Notes under the pieces: generated by a model
Databases searched by the model: none
What the model was told of the DNA's origin: nothing
Seen by the model: only the letters and a program-made list of their open reading frames with translations
In this document: in pieces, positions 1 through 5,209 of the stretch
How the letters are laid out: every line of letters starts with the position of its first letter
Position numbering within the stretch: the stretch's first letter is position 1
Position numbers and translations under genes: made by a program
DNA from: Thiomargarita sp.
Lineage (GTDB): Bacteria > Pseudomonadota > Gammaproteobacteria > Beggiatoales > Beggiatoaceae
Assembly: GCA_030635005.1 (NCBI GenBank)
Contig: DAOVZS010000153.1
Span: forward strand, 1 to 5,209
DNA length: 5,209 nt
Direction: 5' to 3'

Positions 1-516
1 AGGCACAATTTCAAAAGGACGTTCAACAAAATGAGAAAATTCTTTTAGATATTGTGTACTCTTAGCGTCAATCTCTGTATCAAGTAATACTAATTTAACA
101 CAAAATTCTTTAAAAAAGTCACGAGCAGTGTCTTGGTCAAATCCCCAGATGTCTATTTGTTTTTGCCACTGTGCTATCCACCCTGGAGTCATCATGTAAG
201 CACCTTGTTTTAAATAACTATTGACAAAACTTTTACTGGAGACGATATGAAAACAGTGATCCAATTGATGAATCTGGCAATGTTCAAATGGACTGGGCGC
301 ACTTTTCAACTGAGCCAAACACAATCCCCCTATAATATGAATTTGATGATAAGTGTTATCTATCAGTGCATTTAATTCTTCCCATTGTATTGGGGGGCTG
401 GCACACCGTGCTGGAAACGTGATCACCGTTATATCTTGAAAATGTTCTGATTCAATAATTGAGTTGACTTCTTTTTCAAGATGCTCACTAATCAATATAC
501 AAATATTATGCGTCAT
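1..516 (-). CDS. DUF1638-like sensory protein, N-terminal part (3' end beyond window)
   Basis: The frame is open for 172 codons from ATG 516-514 to the left edge, so the protein is C-terminally incomplete here. The start is secure: an in-frame TAA lies at 525-523, just upstream, and the ATG sits 11 bases inside the end of the methyltransferase gene, indicating translational coupling. Only a weak ribosome site (GGGTAA, about 7 bases away) is visible. The product begins MTHNICILIS and shows FPARCASPP (residues 34-42), a GGLCL turn (63-67), MTPGW (109-113), WGFDQDTARDFF (124-135) and KLVLLDTEID (141-150). From memory of the family, this order matches the DUF1638-like domain that accompanies corrinoid methyltransferases and often forms the N-terminal input module of histidine kinases, PAS or GGDEF proteins. 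No membrane segment or signal peptide is seen. Whether a kinase, another output domain or nothing follows cannot be told from this window. The coding call is strong; the signalling role is inferred. Confidence 0.75.
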   Translation of the reverse strand, partial: MTHNICILISEHLEKEVNSIIESEHFQDITVITFPARCASPPIQWEELNALIDNTYHQIHIIGGLCLAQLKSAPSPFEHCQIHQLDHCFHIVSSKSFVNSYLKQGAYMMTPGWIAQWQKQIDIWGFDQDTARDFFKEFCVKLVLLDTEIDAKSTQYLKEFSHFVERPFEIVP

Positions 517-1552
517 ATTCTTTTACCCAAGTAAGTGGATAACGGCCCCATTTGTGAACAGCATTTGAAATAGCCATCAATATTTCATCAGGCACTTGCC
601 AAGGAATTTCACCATGGTTTTCAGCAAGAATATATCCACCTCCTACGCCCGCTTTGGCAATAGCACTTTTAACAGCCGATTCCGCTTGTTTCTCTGTCCA
701 ATGACACATTTCAATAGCGTTTAAGTTACCCAGGATAGTGAGTTTCCCCTGACAAGCAGATTTTAGTGAACTTAAGTCATCCAAGACACTGGTGCCAATG
801 AGGGCTGTTCCCGTTTGTGCAACTTCATCCACAATAGACAAACAACGCCCTGATGCGAAATGAGTCGCAGTGGGTCCTTTGATACGCGCTAATGTTCGAC
901 TTGTAATTTTGAACCCCGTTTTCAAATACAAATCTTTTGGGGTCATCGTGGGAGAAGAAATAGGATCAAAATAGCAAATTGCAGTTGCACCTGCTTCTAA
1001 TTGGGCATTTGCCCAGTTTACGCAAAATTCCTCATTGACTGTCATCAAGTGTTCAAATAATTTGGGTTCCTCATATATAAAATTAAGATATTTCTCAAAA
1101 CCCATCTGCATCACTGGCAAAGAAAAAGGAGAGATTACAACACCAATAATAGGAACTTCATCGCCACTTCTCGCTTTCAACATTTTGATAATATTTAATA
1201 TTTTGAGAAGACAAGCCGTTTCTGTGATCTTTGGAGATTCTAAACACTTAATATCTGCTGGTTTATGAATAAAGGGTCTCCCTGCAGTGGGAGGCCCCTC
1301 TTCGTGATAAATAACATCTCCGCCCCAAGCTTCCACTTCTATAGCGGCATAACAAAAACTATAGAGACAGTCATTGTGATATTTATCCCGTAATCTAAGT
1401 TGCCCTTCTACCACATTTTCTGCTTTAGAAAAGTATTCTTTAATAGAAAGACCTAATTCTTTAGCACCGTGCATTGAGAAGAATAAAAAAAGGGGGACAC
1501 GATCGGGTTCTTTATGTCCTAATGTTGTTAATACACGTTGTAAAGATGTCAT
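506..1552 (-). CDS. Uroporphyrinogen decarboxylase-superfamily (MtaA/MtbA-like) methyltransferase
   Basis: This 348-residue protein has the length and layout of the UroD/MtaA/MtbA TIM-barrel family, in which the methyltransferase members move a methyl group between a corrinoid protein and a thiol or folate acceptor. It opens with the family pattern LQRVLTTLGHKEPDRVPL (residues 4-21). It lacks the RQAGR-type motif of heme-pathway UroD, so haem synthesis is unlikely. Conserved blocks are EAWGGDV (74-80), GVVISPFSLPVMQMG (137-151), EAGATAICYFDP (186-197), THFASGRC (230-237), LTILGNLNAIEM (271-282) and ENHGEIPWQVPDE (311-323). Classical MtaA/MtbA enzymes bind zinc through His-X-Cys and a distal Cys; here H231 is kept, the +2 position is A233 and the distal position appears to be H313, so metal binding may differ. 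The gene overlaps the corrinoid gene by four bases (ATGA), which strongly suggests it works on that protein. The acceptor is unknown. Confidence 0.9.
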   Translation of the reverse strand: MTSLQRVLTTLGHKEPDRVPLFLFFSMHGAKELGLSIKEYFSKAENVVEGQLRLRDKYHNDCLYSFCYAAIEVEAWGGDVIYHEEGPPTAGRPFIHKPADIKCLESPKITETACLLKILNIIKMLKARSGDEVPIIGVVISPFSLPVMQMGFEKYLNFIYEEPKLFEHLMTVNEEFCVNWANAQLEAGATAICYFDPISSPTMTPKDLYLKTGFKITSRTLARIKGPTATHFASGRCLSIVDEVAQTGTALIGTSVLDDLSSLKSACQGKLTILGNLNAIEMCHWTEKQAESAVKSAIAKAGVGGGYILAENHGEIPWQVPDEILMAISNAVHKWGRYPLTWVKEYDA

Positions 1553-2184
1553 GTCAGAGTCTCCAAAATTTGCTTCACGCTTTTGATAGCATCAGATGCC
1601 GTTTTGCCCATCGCATTAGCCCCAACCTCTTTCCAAAGATTGTCATCAAAGCGAAAAGGTGCGCCCCCCACGATAATCTTGATATCTTGATTTAGTTTTG
1701 CCCTCACCTCCTTAATTTTGAGTGCCGAAGGCAGCATCAGTACAGAGATTAAAAGAATTCTAACCCCATCCTCTTGAACACGGGTAATTAAATTGTCCAC
1801 TGTGGTTTGACCATAATCCAAAAGCTCAAATCCGCTTGCCCGTAAAACAGAATAGACAATGCGTTTTCCTAATAAATGGTAATCTTCAAGTACTGTAATA
1901 GCCATTTTAAACTTATTTTTTGCCTGTACCGAACGACTGGATAATAAGATCGTCTCTACTAATTCTTCACAGATACGCCCACTCATGTAAACTTGGGACA
2001 AAGCAACATCACCCTTTTCCCAGCCTGCGCCAATCTGTTCTAAGGCAGGAACAATGATGTGTTCTACTAATTGTATTGAGGAGAAATCGCCCTTTGATTG
2101 TATAATGATGTTTTCTGCCTCTAATCTATTAATAGATAATAAGGCACGTTCAAATTTTTCTGATATTTCTTTAAATTCTGTCAT
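1549..2184 (-). CDS. Corrinoid (cobalamin)-binding protein, methyltransferase partner
   Basis: This 211-residue cytoplasmic protein is of the usual size for MtaC/MtbC/MttC-type corrinoid carriers. Residues 1 to about 88 form the helical cap domain, including IVPALEQIGAGWEKGDVALSQ (44-64). Residues about 92-211 form the Rossmann-like B12 domain with the full signature: D101-x-H103-x-x-G106, S147-V-L149 and G173-G174. H103 is the expected lower axial ligand of cobalt in the base-off state. Such proteins carry the methyl group on cobalt between two methyltransferases. It is the first gene of the minus-strand unit and its stop overlaps the start of the UroD-like gene, its probable partner. The start at ATG 2184 has a good GAGGTG ribosome site 4 bases upstream. 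The family is certain. The methyl donor is not identifiable, because no MtaB-, MtmB- or MttB-type gene is in view; a cobalamin-based sensor role is also possible. Confidence 0.93.
   Translation of the reverse strand: MTEFKEISEKFERALLSINRLEAENIIIQSKGDFSSIQLVEHIIVPALEQIGAGWEKGDVALSQVYMSGRICEELVETILLSSRSVQAKNKFKMAITVLEDYHLLGKRIVYSVLRASGFELLDYGQTTVDNLITRVQEDGVRILLISVLMLPSALKIKEVRAKLNQDIKIIVGGAPFRFDDNLWKEVGANAMGKTASDAIKSVKQILETLT
1560..1564 (-). promoter_or_regulatory. Ribosome binding site of the UroD-like gene
   Basis: GGAGA on the minus strand lies 7 bases before ATG 1552-1550, inside the end of the corrinoid gene. It supports that start. Together with the four-base stop/start overlap, it shows the two genes are translated as a coupled pair. 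Confidence 0.7.
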
Positions 2185-2188
2185 AAGT

Positions 2189-2194
2189 CACCTC
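2189..2194 (-). promoter_or_regulatory. Ribosome binding site of the corrinoid gene
   Basis: GAGGTG on the minus strand is followed by ACTT and then ATG 2184-2182. This is the strongest Shine-Dalgarno match in the window and fixes the start of the first gene of the minus operon. Confidence 0.75.
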
Positions 2195-2210
2195 AAGCAC
2201 AGTACATGTC

Positions 2211-2226
2211 ATTATAGATGTATAAT
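2211..2226. repeat. Perfect palindrome ATTATA-GATG-TATAAT
   Basis: Six-base arms surround a four-base centre. Each arm reads as TATAAT on one strand, so the palindrome presents a consensus -10 hexamer in both directions. Only the minus-strand copy has a reasonable -35 partner. TCATTAT is also repeated directly at 2209-2215 and 2229-2235. It may be an operator over the minus -10 or simply AT-rich sequence. Confidence 0.4.
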
Positions 2227-2240
2227 AATCATTATCTGAA
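2211..2240 (-). promoter_or_regulatory. Predicted promoter of the minus-strand methyltransferase operon
   Basis: Read on the minus strand, a perfect TATAAT (-10) lies at 2216-2211 and a four-of-six -35 match, TTCAGA, at 2240-2235, separated by 18 bases. Transcription would start near 2204, leaving a leader of about 20 bases that contains the GAGGTG ribosome site. Half-sites of a CATGTCA inverted repeat lie just outside both ends of the promoter, so it could be controlled by a repressor or activator. This is a prediction from sequence alone; the region is AT-rich, so chance matches are possible. Confidence 0.5.
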
Positions 2241-2266
2241 TTGACATGAATGGTTTAAAATATAAA
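2241..2266 (+). promoter_or_regulatory. Possible promoter of the plus-strand PPDK-like gene
   Basis: A perfect TTGACA lies at 2241-2246 and TATAAA at 2261-2266, but the gap is only 14 bases, short of the usual 16-18. Frames with normal spacing give poorer -10 matches. A start near 2273 would leave a leader of about 20 bases. The short gap could mean a promoter that needs an activator which twists the DNA, or that the true -10 is elsewhere. Confidence 0.3.
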
Positions 2267-2269
2267 CCA
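2251..2269. promoter_or_regulatory. Operator-like dyad TGGTTTA-AAATA-TAAACCA
   Basis: Two perfect 7-base arms (2251-2257 and 2263-2269) flank a 5-base centre, giving a 19-base dyad of the size bound by dimeric helix-turn-helix regulators. It covers the possible -10 of the plus-strand gene and ends 23 bases before its ATG. It lacks a GC-rich stem and a T-tract, so it is not a terminator. The binding protein is unknown. Confidence 0.45.
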
Positions 2270-2284
2270 CGTTAAATACTCAAA

Positions 2285-2289
2285 AAGGA
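2285..2289 (+). promoter_or_regulatory. Ribosome binding site of the PPDK-like gene; bears on start choice
   Basis: AAGGA precedes two adjacent ATG codons. The gap is 3 bases to ATG 2293 and 6 bases to ATG 2296. Spacing favours the second, which would drop only one methionine from the protein. Confidence 0.55.
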
Positions 2290-2292
2290 AAA

Positions 2293-5209
2293 ATGATGTC
2301 TAGTCGTCTTGAATCATCTACCGCCTTAAAGGCTAATCTTGAAGAAACCGCTGTCACGGATGTCACCATCAAATCTAAGTTTTTGGTATTGAGAGAACCT
2401 GTACAAGCATACGGGGGTATTCTCAAAAATCTGAATAAACTATTATACGAATTACATCATCCTTATCGAAATTGGCGTTTAATTCTGCCTGAATTACGCC
2501 GTTTTGTATTATCCAATGCATCACGTTACGTCAATCATCCCCAAGGACCTCGGTGTGCTTATTTATTTGTGACACTTTTTTTAGAAGCTATGGATGATGA
2601 AGCCAAACAACTGCCTCCCGAAGAGGCCGCTGAGCTGATTGGTGCATATTTGGATAAATTAATTGGACTGTTCAATTCAGAACAAGTAGAAGAGTATCAT
2701 CAAACCATCACAAATATTTTTAATGCATTAAATCAGTTATCAGAAGAAAAATTGTTACTGCTGGTCCGTATTGCATATCCTTTACGCCGTACTTTAAAGG
2801 GTTTATTAAACATAACAGCCACAGAATGGAACGTTTTAAACCATTTTTCCTATCGTATGCTCGAAATCACCTATCGTTATTGGTTAACACAGAATAATCC
2901 CAATAACTATTATCAAGCAGGTATGCCCACATTTGAAAAAATTTCACATCATACCATACAAGCACATCTCAATGAATTGACAGAGATAAGTACAATATCA
3001 CAGGATTTTTTCTCTAAAAGTGCCCATTTGCCCGATTATATGGACATAGTGAAAATATATCAACAAATTGGACAGCAGTTAAATACGCAGGAACATCTTA
3101 AGCTCAGCTATTTGTTTCGTATTATGGAAACAGAAGGACTGTTGATGCGTCATGAAATAACGCTTAAAGAAATCAATCGTTCATTAGTACAAATGGTACG
3201 TCGTCAAAATTACGAGGAAATAGAAGGATTTTTCCTCAAAACCTTTCAATTTCTTCAAGATAATGTCGAAAAATATCCTGAAACTGCCTTACAACTCATT
3301 AAAACACTCGGCATAGAAATTTATAAACGTAATAATAGTCGTATGGTAGAAGCGTTTTTAGCCCAAACCGTCCGTTTCGGATTTCAATATAGCCACGTCA
3401 GTGGATTTACACGTGAATGGCAACCCATTGATAATCCGTCACATATTGTTAATATTCGTGTTTGGCTTGGTTTAATTGAACAAAATCCCGAATGGTTTTG
3501 CACCTTATTATCAGCCTTGATTATTAATATCAAATTAAGTGGTACGTGTATCCGTGATACCGATTTATTCCAAAAGGAAATCACACGTTTACTCAATTCT
3601 TCCGTTTCCCCTGTTTATAATTTAGTGAAACAATTTGCCAAATTATTACCTGTTTATTACAACGACATTGGTGCAGAAGGCTTATTACGTGACGTATCCA
3701 CCGAACTTGATGAAATCACACAACGTCAAGATACCCTTGTTCATTTTTTACGCAAACAATGTCATGTAGAAAGTAATAATTGGATTGTTGATTTCATGCA
3801 AGCTGTTTTTGCATTTTGGCGTACGGCAGATGTGACCAAAATTGAACGTTTTGTTCCCCAAGAAGTCTTAACACAAATTGATCCCACAGGTCCCTATGTG
3901 ACATCAGTCCATGGTATTACGAAAACACTGTTTGCACAACAAGGCTATACCGAAGAAGCACAGCTATTACAAGGTTCTTTAGCGGAAACAGAAAATCTGA
4001 TCCAACAAATGGACAGTTATCCCAAAACTGAAAAACGGCGTGTTTACTTGATGATACGCATGTACCATTTACTAAATCTCAAATACAATTTAGGATTTCA
4101 AGAAATTCAAGAGCAATTAGTGAATGCTGAAAAACTCGGATTACCTAATATGCAAGCAGTGTTAATGGTATTAAAACAGCAAGACCCCTATCACTGTTTA
4201 GATGTGCTTTTGGATGCTATGGAACAATTGCAAACAATCATTTTAAGCCCACAAGTGTTTGAAGTCTCTGAAGATATCTTACAAAAACGCCATGTGACCA
4301 CCGACATCCCATCTGTTTATGGCTATTATCGCGAACGCAAATTTGATGCATTAAGCTTATCATTCCGTTTAGAAAATCTTGCCAATATCTACTTAGAAAA
4401 ACTCATTGAAGAATTAAACCCTGGTTTGCTCACCAAGGGCAATCTCTATAAGGTGATCACCGCCTTAAAACTCTTTTTACGAGCTCTATTGGTGAATGGC
4501 ATTGCTTCAAGACGCTTTATTCACTTAGTTGACATCTTAAAACGCTCTCTAGAAGTCCAAGGTTTTAGTTATCGCCAATATATTGATATTTTTCGCAGCA
4601 TGTCAGAAGCCCTTAAAGATATTATTTATACCTATTATACGAATTATCATCGTGATAATTTGGCCATCATTGTGCCCACATTAAACAAAACCAGCTTGTT
4701 ATCACGTTACGCCTCCCAATATCTTGCTCATGATCCAAAATCGACTTTAAGCCGTATTTCTGAAAGTTTTGAACGTGATCTCATTGCCGAAACCCCTGGA
4801 CTTCAGGCAATGGATAATTATATTACCCGAGCCTACCAAATTTTAAGTGATCAAGGCAATCGTTTACGCGGTGAAGCCTTAGACTTATTAATGCTGTATG
4901 ATCCCGATAAACTATTTTGCTCTCTCCATCATCCTAATCCTTTGAATGATGATCCTATTCATTTAGGTAATAAAGGCTTTCATTTAACACACTTAGTCAA
5001 ACAACATGTGAATGTGCCACCGGGTGTTGTGTTAACCACAGAATTTTTCCGTTATGAAAAAGTAGTGCGTGGCTATCCGCCTGCTTGGCGAGATTTTGTA
5101 GAAAAATTACATCAACAACTCACGATTATTGAAGAACATACAGGACAAAAATTTGGATCAACAGAAAATCCTCTCTTAATTTCTGTTCGGAGTGGGGCTT
5201 TGATTTCTA
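2293..5209 (+). CDS. Large protein: unknown ~880-aa helical region fused to a PPDK-type ATP-grasp domain (3' end beyond window)
   Basis: The frame runs 972 codons without a stop and leaves by the right edge, so the protein is C-terminally incomplete. Residues from about 885 match the N-terminal nucleotide-binding domain of pyruvate phosphate dikinase: LGNKGFHLTHL (891-901), VPPGVVLTTEFF (908-919), TGQKFGSTENPLLISVRSGA (950-969). K894 and R966 correspond to the ATP-binding Lys and Arg of PPDK (Lys22 and Arg92 in the clostridial enzyme), with nearly the same spacing. SVRSGA points to PPDK rather than PEP synthase, which usually has VRSSA. Residues 1 to about 880 are not recognised. They are rich in Leu, Gln, Glu and aromatic residues, look mainly helical, and show no signal peptide or membrane segment. 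Normal PPDK begins directly with the nucleotide domain, so this is a large N-terminal extension. The start is ATG 2293 or the adjacent 2296. Whether the phosphohistidine and PEP/pyruvate domains follow cannot be seen, so dikinase activity is not established. Confidence 0.88.
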   Translation, partial: MMSSRLESSTALKANLEETAVTDVTIKSKFLVLREPVQAYGGILKNLNKLLYELHHPYRNWRLILPELRRFVLSNASRYVNHPQGPRCAYLFVTLFLEAMDDEAKQLPPEEAAELIGAYLDKLIGLFNSEQVEEYHQTITNIFNALNQLSEEKLLLLVRIAYPLRRTLKGLLNITATEWNVLNHFSYRMLEITYRYWLTQNNPNNYYQAGMPTFEKISHHTIQAHLNELTEISTISQDFFSKSAHLPDYMDIVKIYQQIGQQLNTQEHLKLSYLFRIMETEGLLMRHEITLKEINRSLVQMVRRQNYEEIEGFFLKTFQFLQDNVEKYPETALQLIKTLGIEIYKRNNSRMVEAFLAQTVRFGFQYSHVSGFTREWQPIDNPSHIVNIRVWLGLIEQNPEWFCTLLSALIINIKLSGTCIRDTDLFQKEITRLLNSSVSPVYNLVKQFAKLLPVYYNDIGAEGLLRDVSTELDEITQRQDTLVHFLRKQCHVESNNWIVDFMQAVFAFWRTADVTKIERFVPQEVLTQIDPTGPYVTSVHGITKTLFAQQGYTEEAQLLQGSLAETENLIQQMDSYPKTEKRRVYLMIRMYHLLNLKYNLGFQEIQEQLVNAEKLGLPNMQAVLMVLKQQDPYHCLDVLLDAMEQLQTIILSPQVFEVSEDILQKRHVTTDIPSVYGYYRERKFDALSLSFRLENLANIYLEKLIEELNPGLLTKGNLYKVITALKLFLRALLVNGIASRRFIHLVDILKRSLEVQGFSYRQYIDIFRSMSEALKDIIYTYYTNYHRDNLAIIVPTLNKTSLLSRYASQYLAHDPKSTLSRISESFERDLIAETPGLQAMDNYITRAYQILSDQGNRLRGEALDLLMLYDPDKLFCSLHHPNPLNDDPIHLGNKGFHLTHLVKQHVNVPPGVVLTTEFFRYEKVVRGYPPAWRDFVEKLHQQLTIIEEHTGQKFGSTENPLLISVRSGALIS

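Larger units (their letters stand above)
2205..2248. repeat. Widely spaced inverted repeat CATGTCA / TGACATG flanking the minus promoter
   Basis: CATGTCA at 2205-2211 and TGACATG at 2242-2248 are perfect inverted 7-mers separated by 30 bases. They bracket the predicted minus-strand -10 and -35 elements, and the right copy overlaps the TTGACA of the plus strand. The arrangement would suit a dimeric regulator or two bound regulator units shared by both divergent promoters. Function is inferred. Confidence 0.45.

Noticed and set aside
1035..1268. 77-codon plus-strand frame
   Set aside because: It lies wholly inside the UroD-like gene on the opposite strand. Its protein has no recognisable motif, and it is explained as a shadow of the conserved frame.
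506..1552. Heme-pathway uroporphyrinogen decarboxylase (hemE)
   Set aside because: The N-terminal RQAGR-type motif of HemE is absent, and the gene sits beside a corrinoid protein with a four-base overlap. A methyltransferase of the same superfamily fits better.
1474..1695. 73-codon plus-strand frame
   Set aside because: It spans the overlap of the UroD-like and corrinoid genes on the other strand, both of which are well supported. No family resemblance was seen.
2054..2239. 61-codon plus-strand frame reaching into the intergenic region
   Set aside because: Most of it is antisense to the corrinoid gene and it would run through the predicted minus promoter. The product is low-complexity, ending in a run of isoleucines, and shows no conserved motif.
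2251..2269. Rho-independent terminator
   Set aside because: The arms are AT-rich and no T-tract follows on either strand. It also lies between divergent starts, where no transcript is expected to end.
3384..3596. 70-codon minus-strand frame inside the large plus-strand gene
   Set aside because: It is antisense to a continuous 972-codon frame and has no motif or plausible context of its own.
4921..5209. Phosphoenolpyruvate synthase (PpsA) as the identity of the C-terminal domain
   Set aside because: The SVRSGA motif and the TGxxFGxxENPLL lead-in are typical of pyruvate phosphate dikinase; PpsA usually has VRSSA at this place.

Overview
This is an AT-rich bacterial window with four protein genes in two divergent units. 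The two outermost genes run off the window ends. No RNA genes, mobile elements or CRISPR arrays were seen. The combination of a cobalamin protein, a UroD-superfamily methyltransferase and a DUF1638-like protein is typical of anaerobic or facultative one-carbon and methyl-transfer metabolism. The AT-rich coding style and the long PPDK-like fusion would fit a sulfur-oxidising gammaproteobacterium of the Beggiatoa/Thiotrichales kind, but that assignment is a weak inference.

Left unit (minus strand, 2184 down to 1): three tightly coupled genes. First is a 211-aa corrinoid-binding protein (1549-2184) with an intact DxHxxG...SxL...GG cobalamin signature. Second is a 348-aa UroD/MtaA/MtbA-type methyltransferase (506-1552), which overlaps the first by an ATGA junction and has a non-canonical metal-ligand set. 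Third is a gene starting at 516, which overlaps the second by 11 bases and is cut by the left edge. Its 172 visible residues resemble the DUF1638-like input domain often found at the N-terminus of sensor kinases and related signalling proteins. A likely reading is a corrinoid methyl-transfer pair wired to a signalling protein. No substrate-specific methyltransferase or corrinoid reactivase lies in the window.

Centre (2185-2292): a 108-base divergent intergenic region that is very AT-rich and unusually dense in symmetry. It holds a consensus TATAAT for the minus operon, a TTGACA for the plus gene, and three perfect inverted repeats placed on or around these elements.

Right unit (plus strand, 2293 to the edge): one reading frame of at least 972 codons with no stop. 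About 880 residues of unrecognised, probably helical, soluble protein lead into the start of a pyruvate phosphate dikinase-type ATP-grasp domain (LGNKG, then VPPG, then SVRSGA), which the right edge cuts. The role of the long N-terminal part is unknown.
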